From Paralvinella palmiformis (Eukaryota > Annelida > Polychaeta > Terebellida > Alvinellidae), in NCBI GenBank assembly GCA_025642065.1, contig JAODUP010000127.1, forward strand, positions 949,501-1,013,500: a DNA stretch of 64,000 nucleotides. The letters run 5' to 3'. The position numbers were made by a program, and so were the translations under genes. Below, one piece after another: positions 50,559 to 63,594 of the stretch. Below the pieces are notes generated by a model. It ran no database searches. It worked only from the letters and a program-made list of their open reading frames with translations, and had not been told where the DNA came from. The stretch's first letter is position 1, and every line of letters begins with the position of its first letter.

Positions 50559-52148
50559 TAATTATTGTAATTATTATACGCCATTACTCGCATATCCATT
50601 TTCACAATAGACCATTTTACACGTTTACCCATAACAATATCGAATTAATAATACAGGTTAAACTAGGCCACGGCGAATGTTTGACGTGTTTGTCAAAGAT
50701 GAGGTGACATTCCTAACTTTTCCGAAGATTTCCGACTAAAACTGTGGAAATCTTTGTCCATGTGAGATGCTAACGAAGCAAGTTTTAAAACCACTGTAAC
50801 TTTATTTCTAGGAAAATTTAAATATATCTCTGACTTAAATTGATTTTAACACTGACTAATTTGGGAGACCCTTTACTGTGATATTTAAAGGTTATTTATA
50901 GATAGCCTTGTGTGTGTGTTAGTGTTAGTGTGTGTGTGTTAGTGTGTGTTTAAGTGTACGCATATATTCGTTTGTTCGAGTGCGTTTGACCGTTCGTGTC
51001 TTGAATTGTGTGCCTGTGTGTCAGTGTATCACCAGGGTGTTTACTTGTCTGTCTGTATTTGCATATATATTTATGTACGGATCTCTTAGTGTCAAAAGAG
51101 CATGTAGGTCAATTAGCAGGTTCCGATCACAAAACAAAACTTTTTCTTATGTACACAACTTTCACATTTCTCTTTACAGAAATGAATATATTATGCATCT
51201 TTATTGAATGGTTTTATTTGTATTTCATCACCAATCAACTAATCTACATTTCCACTTCGTCTGTATTTGCTTATCCGAAATACATGATCCTATTTACCAT
51301 ACCGACTTGTAAACGCCCAGTTTGTGTCCGAGTAACTCTATATATTGTTTGACTGAAGCCATCATTTTGATAATGGAGAAAGAGACGAAGATTTTTGTGT
51401 CAGTCTGCTAGATTTAGTAGTATTTAATATATAAGTGTTCTTGTCTATTGTGTAGCAGATATTTCCCTAAATGCTTAAAGGTACGTAGAAAATGTATACA
51501 ACCATAAAAATATCGCTTAATATTAGGTTTTCTTGCAAAAAAAGGAACATATTTGAATGTGAGTCAAAGCTTTCAAAGGAAGGTCAGTTTTGATGTACTT
51601 TATCAAATATCTTAGTTTAAGGCGACAGTCAATTCAGTAACAGTAAGTATTTATCATACTATTACCGTCTTTACCTGTCTTTGAGAAGCTATTTTTAACA
51701 ATACATTTGTATGTAGATTCCACATTCCGGATCGAACTAAAAATGTGCCAATTTCATAGGATTTCTGTCACACACTTTTAACATTTGGCAAAATAATATA
51801 ATACTGATTAATAGCTAAAACAAACAATAAAAAATGCTAATCAGTAGTAGCCATTTTGGGTTAATATAAATATCATTGTTTAATATAAATGTCATACATA
51901 AAGTCAGTCACGTGTGCGCGTTGATATCTTTAACTGGAAAAAGAAAACTGGCAAAATGGACGTAGCCATTCAACCGTAAATATTAAAATTTCTATAGATT
52001 TTAAAGGAGTATTTTTTTAAGAACATAAATAAATACTGTTATCATTCATCGAATTTACGAAAGAGATAACCAATTTCAAACATGTGAATTGGGATTGTTA
52101 AACATGTCAGGCTAATAGCTAAAAGATAAGATTACCAAATCAAATATA
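50556..52148. other. Non-coding stretch
   Basis: It includes a GT-rich run near 50910-51060 that creates false Cys-Val frames. No supported gene. Confidence 0.5.
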
Positions 52149-52310
52149 CATGTATGTTACAGGTAATCTGTATAATCGGGTAATACGTATATTACCTGAA
52201 CATTTCGGATGATCTGTATTAAATCTAAGTTAGAACTAGACGTATTAACTGAAAATGTCAAGTAATATACATATTACCTGATTATACAGATTAACTGTAA
52301 CATATATACA
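52149..52310. repeat. Palindromic MITE-like element
   Basis: Left arm 52149-52207 (TGTTACAGGTAATCTGTATA...) and right arm 52251-52310 are near-perfect reverse complements over about 55 bp, with a spacer near 43 bp. RNA from it would form a long hairpin. Confidence 0.7.
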
Positions 52311-52587
52311 AGGAAACATTTATCTGAAATTTATGGTTTAAATGTTTGCAGTTTTTAATGGCTAATCGGTATCACGAGATTTTTGTCGGTAATATGTTAG
52401 ATATGGCTACCAAACATTTGACGTGGACGAGTGACATGGAAGTTAGAGAAATAATAAAAAGAAACAATTACTTAGCATAAATATTAAGAATAATTTAAGT
52501 TATTACTGATATTTGTTATTAAACTTACTGCAGTTACAGCAAGACATTATTCACAGAACGAAATGACAGTCGTAATATTAACGATGA
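52311..52587. other. Non-coding stretch 5' of gene C
   Basis: Nothing recognisable. Confidence 0.4.
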
Positions 52588-52862
52588 TTATAATGATGAT
52601 GATGATGATGATTTTACTGCTACCACCACCACTACTACTACTACTACCACCACCACTACCACCACTACTACTATTACTACTACTACTACTACTACTACTA
52701 TAGCTACTACTACTACTACTACTACTACTATAGCTACTACTACTACTACTACTACTACTACAAACTACTACTACTACTACCACCACCACCATCACTACTA
52801 CTACTACTACGGCTACTACTACATCTTCTAATACTAATAATAGTAATAATAATAATAATAAT
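52588..52862. repeat. (ACT)n/(ACC)n/(AAT)n trinucleotide array
   Basis: Imperfect trinucleotide repeats over about 270 bp, ending less than 60 bp before the start codon of gene C. They occupy where a promoter would be expected. Confidence 0.9.
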
Positions 52863-53715
52863 AATAACTACATTAAACTACCTTTAGTTCTCGAAGACAT
52901 TGTGTAGTGGCACTACCACAATGAGTTACCGGTATTTTCCAATTATCACTTTATTTATTACTTTAGGTAAGTAACCGTGAATGTAAAAAAATAATATCAC
53001 TTCATTAAGTTTCCGAAGTGAACCATTGTCATAACCTAAAATAACAATAACTATTTCTAAGGTGTATTTATAATATTTATCATAGGAACAATATTAGTGT
53101 TGGCCGGCGGCTTTCAGAATTCCGATTTTCAGTCTGATTGGTTTTCGATGGAATCGCAAAGTTCAATAAATGTGGTAAATGTTGAACACGAGCTTCGAGG
53201 AGTTGCTATCAAGGTGACTGAACGTATTACATCTGTATCATTTTATGAAATATTGTAAATCGAATTGGATATGTTAATCGAAGTGTTTTCATTCTGTTTT
53301 CGCGTACTTTTTCTCAGGTGTTTTTCCGATTAACGGTATGTCGTCGAACTTGTGAATGGCAGTAATAGTGGCTCCCGTTGTTTTATTACTGACAAGGTGA
53401 AGGTGATGATCAAACCCGAGCGAGGACATTACAGAGATTGGATATTTGAAGCAGGTAGCTCTCAGCAAGCCGATGATGATCTACCTTGGCTTTATTGTGG
53501 GATACTTTACAGTTATAACGAAACACACGTAGTCCTTTATGCACCACACCGGAATAATCAATCTGGCACCGGAAGAGCGTTTTGTTTAGGTACAAATTAA
53601 ATAATGTTTTACAAACTAGTTAGATTCTTATTTATGGCCAGTCTCAAGTCAAGAGATTCGGAAGATCACATATGAACTATACGAGTGAGTGAGTATGTGG
53701 GTAATTGACTGATTG

Positions 53716-53907
53716 AATAATTGATTGATTGATTGATTGATTGATTGAGTGAGTGAGTGAGTGAGTGAGTGAGTGAGTGAGTGAGTGAGTGAGTGAGTGA
53801 GTGAGTGAGTGAGTGAGTGAGTGAGTGAGTGAGTGAGTGAGTGAGTGAGTGAGTGAGTGAGTGAGTGAGTGAGTGAGTGAGTGAGTGAGTGAGTGAGTGA
53901 GTGAGTG
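53716..53907. repeat. (GATT)n/(GAGT)n tetranucleotide array in gene C intron 3
   Basis: GATT units to about 53746 followed by about 40 near-perfect GAGT units. The Thr-His-Ser-Leu minus-strand frame is an artefact. Confidence 0.95.
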
Positions 53908-55515
53908 AATAATTGCTTCGTTTAGTCTCAGTAAGTGAGACATGGCTGAGATACGATTCAATGGAGAAATGAGACCATCAGATGAAACATCACTGAGACA
54001 CAGGTAATAGAGGAATTCGAATCCAAAGCTTAGAGGTTTGGAGTGCAGCGTTTTACCAACGGCGCCGTGATATTAAATAAGCATCCTGCTAGCAAGAATA
54101 TTTAACTTTCGGATTAGCGACACCAAGGATCCGTATAACAATATGTAAGAGGCATACCTAGGAGCCACAGAAAGAAGGGATGCTTTTAGCTAAACAAACT
54201 GAAAAATCATGTTGACACAACAGTGTATGATTGTATTTGATCCAGCAATTCAGTGCGGGGAGGAAGCTGGAATATCACTGGTAACGGTTTTCTTTTAGTA
54301 AATACATTTGCGCCTCTCTCTTTTGTTTGGCTATATCCTATCTTATTGCAGTGTACAATTGTAATGTATGTTCATGATCCTTATTCTATTCAATTCTATT
54401 CTATTGTGTTGTTCGTATTGTGATGGGTCGTGTGTTATTGGATATCGGCAAATTATTGGCAAAACAAAGGTGCCTAATGCAGTAAGAATTTCGATGCGTT
54501 TACCTGTCGTAGATTAACAATCATGGACATCCGGATCAAGTACAGCTGATGTGGACCAAATCGACCAAAGGGCGTGGGTCAAAGTTATGGCTTCGAGTTT
54601 TCCCGATGCCGACTTTGACAGTGATTGGCAGACAATATCTGTATTAGGTAAAAAATCTCTGCCATGATCCGTTAATAACAATAAATCACCGATTTAATTT
54701 CGGAAAACTGTCTTCGTCTTGTCAATTTCTGATGGTCGTTTCAGACTAAAACGTATATAATTTTAATACAGATCCGTCTCATTTGATTGAAGTAGCGCAC
54801 GATTTGGTGGGCGAATTCAGTTTCGTTCATCGGCAAGTTCGATGTATTCTTCACAGTTCTGGTGAAATAACATACTCTGAGGGAATAGTTAAGTAATAAT
54901 TATGAATATGGCGAAATTATATTTCTATTTCGATCTATGATAGTTATTAGTTTTACCTGGTAATGTGTGTAATATAAGTATTGACATATATCATTAACGT
55001 GTGTGTGCTTTATCGTCCTTCCCATAATAATCTCTTTTTGTTCGTATGAGTTGTTTACAAAAGTTGTTGATTTGTTTTCAGATAACATAAAGTACTTAAG
55101 AGATATACAAATATGCTACCTAATAATAATAATAATAATAATAATAAGAGAACATTATCAATATTCTCTTTTAAATGCGCGCGCGCGCCCACACTCACAC
55201 TCACACACACACACAAACGTCTTACTTTGAGCAGGGGCTGGTAGCAGCAATCCACCTACACAATATTCTGGAGTTCGATTTATTGGCTCTGTATTTGGAT
55301 ACAATAGTACACACATCAGAATTTGGACGTCGAATCAAGGTAAACATATCAGTTTGTTTATCGAATATAAAGGTCTTAAAGCTATTGTTTATCAGTTATA
55401 TCCTACCAGTTATACACAAATCCTGTATTTTGTGCGTAGAAACATAATAGAGAGTTTGTGTTTACAACAATCACTTTGAGTCTGACGATGAGTCTGACTC
55501 GAATTGCTGCATACG

Positions 55516-55516
55516 T

Positions 55517-55562
<46 letters not shown>
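55516..55562. repeat. (CA)n microsatellite in gene C intron 6
   Basis: Pure CA dinucleotides. (AAT)n at 55123-55146 and (CA)n at 55185-55215 lie in intron 5. Confidence 0.9.
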
Positions 55563-55565
<3 letters not shown>

Positions 55566-56770
55566 AAACACACAACTCGATTACTCGACTGACTGTATAC
55601 GTGTAATTAAAATATGTCTTCAACGTTTATTAAAATCACAGTTTTGATCAACTTAAATATAAAATGACTAGACTTAGTCTTTAAAAAAAAGTTTTAAAAG
55701 GTAAATGTATATTTCGGAGTAGAATCAAATTTTGCAAAGAATCGTTTCGCGAAAATCTTGGAATCGTTGCTACTTTTATTTAAAGGAAGAGCTTTCATTA
55801 ATGGTTTCGGCGATGGGTATGGCGGTAACGATGTCGGATGTCAGGATTCCGAGTACGAGTCTGGAAGTCGCTCGGACATCAACCAGAACAGTTTAATTTT
55901 ATATTGAATGGACTGAATGAAGGTTACATCCCGGACATGTCTGCCTTGAAAGTAAATGTTAGAACATGGGATCCGATGGCCAACTATATTAGTGTCCAGG
56001 TTGGTCATTTTGAAATTTCCACAATAAATAATCGGGCAACCGCCATATTTGGAAAGCTTCTAAAGATAATGTATTCTGATTTTTCAATCAATAGGTCAAG
56101 GCTTTAGATGGTCCCAATAAAGGTTTGACTTTTCCGACTCTCGGTCAAGCGCAAAGGAATGCGTACCCTGGTTGTGTTCGCTTAGTCTGCTGACAAGATC
56201 AGAATATTTGTGCCGGCGAATGAGACAGGAACTGTAATTCACGTACAAGAAAACTGGGGAACACCCGAATACATGCAAACGTCAAATAACGTTGAAATTA
56301 CAGTGACAATCTGGAGTACTACCTTTACTCCGCCCTGTAGGTAACCCAAATTATTTTAATGATTGTTTTATCTATTTATATAAATATGCATATAATCCTA
56401 TCTCCGTATCACGCTGCTTCAACCCGGTTGCCTCTTTCTGATTGTTGTCTGGCCGATATCTATCTGTTTTCTATAAATGTTTATTTATCTCTAATTTAAA
56501 CTAAGCATAGTTTTATTCTTAGGCTATTCCCAAGGGTCTACAATTGGAAGATTCTGTATACGCGGAAGTCCTAAGATCCCTGGTAACCGATGTCTTAGAT
56601 GTCTAACAACGTGTCTGTCTAGAGCCGATTGTATTGGTGTCATCCCTTGTCAGCCGAATGTCCATTGTATCCCACTGGATATCGATACTATCAATAATAT
56701 GATAATCAGTGGTACACTAGGTATAAAAGTACCAGTAATGCTTCTTGATGAGTTTGATTGTTCATTGTAG

Positions 56771-56956
56771 TGATATGGGGCATCATGAACCTATGATTAT
56801 ACAATATTTAGAAACTGGAACGTTGGTTTAGAAGTGGTTATTGTATGTGTATTATGTGTGTTAGTAGCTTTTCTTACTTTATGGATTTTTCTATTATTTT
56901 TTTACAACTTCACGTAAAATAATTTGTAGCTAACATCATCATTTAAGGCCATCTAA

Positions 56957-57007
<51 letters not shown>

Positions 57008-57714
57008 TATATTATACCAATAGTTCAAGAACCCACTCTACAGATTCATATTTATTTAAATAAACAAGATGAAATTTACTTACGGTTTGAGGATATTTAT
57101 GTTTATATGTCAATTGGGAATACTTTAGGTTATTCTGACATATTACGCTATTTTGTAGAACTGATCCAGTGATAATCATTAGCGTAAAGTACAGATTATT
57201 TAATTGTGGAGAATAAAACAGTCTTTACATGAGGAGGGGAGTGCTTTCTCATAAGTGACGTCATCTTTGGTAGAGGTCGTCTATTTTCGGAAACATTCAT
57301 GAATATGCAAATCTAGGCGCTTATCAAAACATGAACGCTGACAAATTCAATTTAACGGTATGGAGGCAAATTTGATGTTTGAAAGCGTAGATTCTCGTAT
57401 TTGTAATGGTATTTATATTTATATATAAGGAAAATAGGTTTTGATATGGATACCTAATCAGATTCTGTGTGTGTTTATCCAAAGTTACAAATATATCTAG
57501 CTTCCGGTACTGTAAAACACCTGCTCTATGGATAGACAAGATTAAAAGTAAATTCTGTAATGCGAATAATTTATTTTAGATGATATATTATAATGTGATA
57601 TTATGCATACTGCAAAATATGAATTTCTCCGTATGATCACCGGTTTAAATAACAAATGATTGATTCAGCATAAAATAGTTCTGACATTCAACAGCAAAAT
57701 ATAATATTTAATAC
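56771..57714. other. 3' flank of gene C
   Basis: It holds (AT)n at 56956-57006. No supported gene. Confidence 0.5.
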
Positions 57715-59125
57715 ATAGCTGTATCATGTCAATGATATTACACACATGCAACACATTTTATTGAGACAGGTAATATACCCTTATCAACGTGAGACATGGT
57801 TTAGACAAAAAATAAACATCTACAAATATTTTCATTGTGGTAAAGAAAAAGGTTTATATTTAATTTGAATGGCTTTGCACGCTAGATCATGTCTCCAACC
57901 TTGGGATTTTGGGATTCTCATCCCACTCCAATGTTCAATCAAAATTACAACTAATTTGATCCATGAATTAAAACATACACCATGAAATGGATGTTGAAAA
58001 CATAACATTGAAGATGGGCTGAACTGTCTCAATCTCATAACATGTTATTGTATAATTAAAACCAATAAAGAAGTAAAACAATGTGTAATAGGTATTTCAT
58101 TCGTAAATATTAAGGGATTGATCATAGATAATTTATACATAAAAATAACTTACTGCTGAGGCAAGTGAAACAAAACAAAGCAATATTTTCTTTTATATTT
58201 ATACATTATGCATAATCCACTCCACCCCCAATTTTCATGAATTAAATACCCAATAACACAATATTTAATTCATTTATTGGCTGTAATTAGACAATTTCCT
58301 ACTTGAAATAGACATATTTAACTAACTTGTGAAATGAACATCTTTATGTTACAGGTTTATGCTTTTAATTCAATTATGATTCAAGAAGGAAGTATTTGTA
58401 GGCTAAAATTTATTTTGTACCTCAAAATAATCAACTTAATTCAGATATATCTTGCTAAATTGGTTGGCAGGTAATTAAATAGCCCATATTACATTTCACA
58501 TTAGGCACCAAGTGATTTTGTTTCAATAATTATAACTTAAATGAAAACATTATGTAATTATTTTTTATTTGAAGGAAACATATTTTAAGGAAGTTAATAT
58601 ATCAAATACAAATATGTCCATGTTACTTAAATGAACTAACAATTACATGGACCTAGTCTTATTTGTTTAATCCTGTACAAAGATGACCATCTATGTAACC
58701 AAAAGCACAATGTGAAAAACTCAGACTTGAAATGATATTGACAAATCCGAATTGGGATGAACTAATTTTAGTTTCTTCAACCAACTATACAATTTAAATT
58801 TATTATCCAATGGCAGCGTGAACAAAAGTGTATCCAGGAGACAGTTTGGTGTGCAACAAGTCGGCATCTTGGTGGTTTTTCTGCTGCTTAAAACATTCAA
58901 GGATATATACGAGATGATTCACAGAACTAAGCACTGGTAACGTCATTAGGCAAGGTCAAGGTCGATCAAACAAAGGGCGCCGATGGAAACTATATTGGAA
59001 CAAATTAAGCGGTTTTTATAATAAGCATTTTGATAATAACTTTTTTTTAATGATTGACAAGATAGTGTAAATAAAAACGTCATTTATTGATATGAAAATG
59101 GAGCAAAGTTCTCCTCTAATGTCTA
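57715..59125 (-). repeat. THAP-bearing repeat T, copy 2 (inverted)
   Basis: Reverse-complement match to 45290-47240. On the minus strand ATG near 58870 starts MPTCCTPNCLLD, followed by FTLPLDNKFKLYSWLKKLKL, a recognisable THAP zinc-finger pattern (C-x4-C spacing, FP-like LPLDN, W-L-K-K). The other end reads SQGWRHDLACKAIQIK, matching EDWRHDLARKAVQLRL of copy 1. Confidence 0.7.
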
Positions 59126-59360
59126 TCGCACCTTGCGTCACGCGGTATTTTCGTTGCAACGGCATGAGTAAATTTTTAGCGACGTGTATTGCCATTTTTC
59201 ATAGCATTCGCCAGGTATCGCTATACAATCTTATGCAATGTACCGGCGTTCGATAACCGGCAAATTCTCAAAGAAAAAACAGGTTAATGAGGCCCATTTT
59301 GTCATATAATCTGAATCAGTACAATAACTCCTTTTCCTGTGACCACGATGACATCACTAT

Positions 59361-59525
59361 ATGGGGCCTATGTCAATTGGAGCCGAGGTTGAAGTAAAGT
59401 CTTTACCCAACTCCGATTCGTGGAGACAAGGCCGGAGAATGGTGAATCTTGGTGTTATAGTTGATGGATTAAAAGAGGGATGTAGGCGGTGTCACGAGCT
59501 GCTACAACTAAGTGATTGTGTAGGG
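59361..59525 (+). pseudogene. Possible Mutator-like transposon protein fragment
   Basis: NSDSWRQGRRMVNLGVIVDG and CRRCHELLQLSDCVGE resemble, from memory, the N-terminal region (W..GRR.VELG, then C..C...L.L..C) of metazoan Mutator-like transposase-derived proteins. The similarity stops abruptly at about 59525 and the rest of the domain is absent. Assignment is tentative. Confidence 0.4.
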
Positions 59526-60339
59526 GAGTGTAATATAACAAAAGTTATGACTTGTTTGCTAACAATTCCACGATTTGCCTTCATTTTGACTATGTATGAC
59601 TATATTTTAAATAATCTGAATATGTATAATTTGATACTATCCATGTACTGATAGCATATAATGAAGAGTGAAAGAAATAGAGTATGCTAATGCTGGTGAT
59701 TTTTCGCCAAAAATACCACAAATCTGTCTTCAATTTGTATTTGTATGGTTATATTTTAAAAGTTATAATTAACAAATTAAACGGTGAATCCCTTTACAAA
59801 AATAATATATTCTTTAGAATTTACAAAAGTACGTAGAACATTTGAAATAATGTCCAGGAATGGCAGCGAGTTAGAATTATAGAGTGTATGAAACAGACAA
59901 CACGTAATCATCTATAAATATTGTTAATAATGGAATTTGCGCAGTTATTATTGACTTGTGTCTTGTTGGAGATTGGGTGTTTCACGATAATTTCAGAACA
60001 GATAATCAACGTTACTCAATTTCCAAATGAATATGCATTACTTAAAATAATGTCCATATGTCAATTATTTTTCACTTTTATGTTGTATATTATAACACCT
60101 GAACATCGTCTGTAGATTATATTATATTATAGTATCATTAAATGACACATCATGTAACCATATTTCTCAAACATTAATACAATTTCGAATTATTCCTACA
60201 AATTTTCTACTGCATTCATTGGACAACATACAACAGATTTCTTCACTTTTTTTATAAATACTACATGTTGCTCCAGCAATAGATAACTATAGCATGGATA
60301 TGACAACTGTTATAATTAGATTATGTCATTAACTACATC

Positions 60340-60386
<47 letters not shown>

Positions 60387-60718
60387 CTGTAGATGTAATA
60401 ATTAGAGAACCCATTGTGTGTTACCATATCACAATTGTATAATTACTAGGAATATATTACTGGTGTCATACATATAACATAGGACACTGAAGTGAGCACG
60501 TTATAAAATATATACTACAGAAACGTAAACATTATGAGTTATAAAATACTGAAGTGGACCCATTTTGTATTGTCCGATCACCGCATAATCTTATCCATGG
60601 TTATATCTACAATATAATGTTTTGTACTATACTTGCACAACTCGGTTTTTGTTAGATGTTTAGTATAGTAGGTAGATAGTTATTTGACCAATTTTGCATA
60701 TTGATATATACATAAAGG

Positions 60719-60768
<50 letters not shown>

Positions 60769-62311
60769 TATATATATATAGTTTCCCAAGCCGAATCGAT
60801 GTACCCTCACCATTCACCTTTAATTATTGTTCATACGGTGTACAATTTCTTTATTAGTTATATATAACCATGAATATTAACATGACATTGGGATGATCCA
60901 GAGAGTTTATACATTTTGGCGACTTATATTAATTAATTAATACGTGCAGAACAGTTGTTACTTATGTATGCTTATTCCTGCTAACAAATTTTACATACTG
61001 CTTTTAGCTTCGTAAAAATCGTGTACTCCTAGATTCTTGTATATTGTCTGTAGATCTATGTTTTCATTGGTGGCCATGATATCAGTAAATCAAACAATAT
61101 AATCCATTTAAAGGTCAATATCCTTATTTGTTAATGGTTATGTACATTACATTTAACATTGCGTCCTATATTCTCTAACCATCTAAATAATGTCCTATTT
61201 GTAGTGTAGACAGAGGCATTGCAGGGTACATAATGACGCATATTTTACGGTTGATATTGATGGGCCTATAGTTGTCAAAGACCTTCCAATTACTAATAAA
61301 TCCCAGAAGTCTTTAATCATACTGTACGTAACATAAATGTCGAAGAAAATAGTTTGTTTAGTTTCCTCCGTGACTGATTCAGTTAAACTTTGTGCGAGAG
61401 TTTAATCCTACACCAGTTACAATCCTCGCTTGACAATATTTGACGTAATGATAAACTGTGAAACATATCGATCAGCGTAATCTTCAGGAAAAAACACCCC
61501 TGTTTATGTTCCCTAGCATCAGTGATGATTAATGTAAACACTTTAACCCTCCCTATATCAGGTCATCACATTAACACTAAAATGGAAATAAATACCTTAC
61601 TGTTTGGGTATTTAGAAAATCATGAGAAACAGGTTATTCATCAAAGTATTTTTTGTACCAACGGTTACAGGTATAATACTACATAAGAACTGCACCATAA
61701 TTTCACATTGTATTACAACAAACACTTTTTTAAATATCATTGGTTTACATGTTGTTAATTCAGGGAAAGCAGGTGTCATTTTGAACAAATCTCTTCGGCT
61801 TTGTAATAACTTGATAAATTGCCATACAAAACAAAATTAATCAACTTTATTTTTGTCTGTATACACAGGCATTTCCGGTAACAAAAATTTGTAACTATCG
61901 CATGAATCATAATACTGAAAAACACCAGATTAATAATCGGTTGTTGGTTAATTAATCAAGTTCGTTAGTGTCAAGTCATCGAGGTACGCCAACAAAGAAA
62001 CAGCACGGAGAAAAAAAACAGTCAGTGAGAGTTATGGCCTAAGTAACCGGAAATTGTGAAGATAATTTCATCCCTAACGCTTCATCTACATTAAGTAGCT
62101 GAACTCACACCAAGACGAGTCTTAAACTTAACGCTCAAAGATGAGAAAATTAAGATTTAGTCGATGTATTATAAGTTAACCAACAACATAGAACACTCAC
62201 CTCTCATCATCCATCCTCAGGTAGAGACAGTCACATATTTGTCAGTTGTCAAGTCACCGATTTACATACATTTATTGGTGTACACAACATATACATCTGT
62301 TAAAAACGAAA
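59526..62311. other. AT-rich non-coding stretch
   Basis: It holds (CA)n/(TA)n at 60340-60382 and (AT)n at 60719-60780. Two short frames (59930-60115, 61622-61840) begin with signal-peptide-like hydrophobic stretches, but without splice context or known motifs I do not call them. Confidence 0.45.
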
Positions 62312-62826
62312 ATGTTAATCGTTTGTTTATGTGCGGTGTGGCGCTGTTGTCGATGTACAACGACAATATTTATATTTGTATCAGGACAAATGCTCGTACG
62401 GGAAGAAAGTCAAGGTGTTTATATGACGGTCTGTTTACTAAAACTATATCACATATAAGACTGAAATATATGTTCCAATATCAGGTATTTACTCACCTGA
62501 AGCAATAGATTTCGCGCTCAGAGCGATAAAGAACGGGAATAGATCGTGGATGTTTACGTCAAAACTTCTCCCGTCAACTGTAATTAGGGAATCTATCACT
62601 CGAAAGGTAATTGGTTCGTTTAGTGTATAACGAGCAGTATATTTACGGTTAGCGGAGGAGGGAAACTGACTTGAAATAAATTACCGCAAGTATAGAAAAG
62701 AGGAATGGCGGTACATCGCATGATAACTCGTATTAGATGTACCTGTTACGATGACAATTTTTTATTTCGTGATTTAAATGTACGCCATAAATATTGTATC
62801 GCAATGTTAGCAGTCGACACATACAG
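62312..62826 (+). CDS. Three-exon candidate gene, unrecognised (5' part)
   Basis: Exons 62312-62414, 62485-62606 and 62696-62826 join in matching phases (1, then 0) and end at a perfect AG/GTAAGT donor (phase 2). Each exon is open in only the joined frame over most of its length. Exon 1 starts with ATG and a cysteine-rich hydrophobic stretch (MLIVCLCAVWRCC) that could be a signal peptide. Exon 2 contains YSPEAIDFALRAIKNGNRSW; exon 3 contains ITRIRCTCYDDNFLFRDLNV and HKYCIAMLAVDTYR. A further exon may begin at about 62991 or 62994 after a T-rich tract (SLTFGYAGVIITH). Introns of 70-90 bp are short for this locus and the first donor (GTGTTT) is weak. I recognise no family. Confidence 0.35.
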
Positions 62827-63056
62827 GTAAGTAGCAGATCGTTTTAGTGACATCATATTTTATAGTTTTATAGCGATATAGTTTATTACTATTGATAGGA
62901 AACAATGGAACACGTCATTAAAAATCGATCTTATGATTATATCGATTGTCATTGTTTCTGATCGACCACTTGATTGTTTTATTTTTTAAGCAGATCATTG
63001 ACATTTGGTTATGCAGGAGTGATTATCACACACGCACGCAGGCAACACACAGGTAC

Positions 63057-63105
63057 GCACGCACACACACACACACACACACACAACACAACACACACAC
63101 ACAAA
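63057..63105. repeat. (CA)n microsatellite
   Basis: CA array abutting repeat R copy 4. Confidence 0.85.
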
Positions 63106-63320
63106 CACCCTAAATTAGGCATGGACGAATGTTCACTAAGTGATGAACGGAAACGTATGAGGATTGGCCTTAAGGTTTGAGTAAATCATAGTATTTACTC
63201 AGGTTTGAGACGATATTTCGTTCTAATCCAGTAATAATCCATTGTACAGTATTATTAGTTTATCTTTAGCTTAGTCACTTCGCTGCTTCCACATATAGGT
63301 ACTGTACATCACCAAACCTG
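63105..63320 (+). repeat. Dispersed repeat R, copy 4
   Basis: CTAAATTAGGCATGGACGAA, GATGAACGGAAACGTATGAG and TTTACTCAGGTTTGAGACG match the 5' part of copy 2 at 25620-25760. The 3' part is missing. Confidence 0.7.
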
Positions 63321-63594
63321 GGGCGGTTATATTTTATATCGAGATACAATGTATCTAGATACTGTTTTCAATGTAACTGAAATGTATCTAGATATATTTG
63401 TCAATTTTTCAAATGTAACTCTAACTTAGATACATTTCAGATACATTCTAGATACATGATTATTTAAATACTCATATAATGTAATTGCATATTTTAATAC
63501 TAATAAATATTGTCATTATTATATATAATTTTAACCTAATTGAGTGACGTTTAAAAAATTTTAAATTATTAAGAGAGCTATGGTAATTGTCTCA
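63321..63594. other. Stretch rich in ATGTATCTAGATAC-like motifs
   Basis: Variants of TGTATCTAGATAC recur in both orientations between 63340 and 63460. No gene is seen. Confidence 0.5.

Larger units (their letters stand above)
52921..56770 (+). pseudogene. Gene C: pseudogene of the secreted three-module family
   Basis: All nine exons can be found: 52921-52966, 53086-53213, 53397-53589, 54513-54647, 54772-54888, 55235-55339, 55786-55999, 56095-56336, 56523-56770. The signal peptide (MSYRYFPIITLFITLG), module 1 (SSQQADDDLPWLYCG) and the PAN-like end (RCLRCLTTCLSRADCIG) are well kept. Lesions: an in-frame TAA at 54515-54517 at the start of exon 4; the exon 5 donor reads TTAAGT instead of GT; exon 7 is 7 nt shorter than in A; exon 8 is 17 nt shorter and also carries a TAG where the paralogues have a Tyr codon. 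At most a 123-residue secreted fragment of module 1 could be made. Exon lengths match B more than A, pointing to a B/C duplication after the split from A. Confidence 0.8.

Noticed and set aside
52547..52795. Serine-rich minus-strand frame
   Set aside because: Translation of the ACT/ACC trinucleotide array.
53677..53961. Minus-strand Thr-His-Ser-Leu repeat protein
   Set aside because: Pure translation of a GAGT tetranucleotide array within an intron of gene C.
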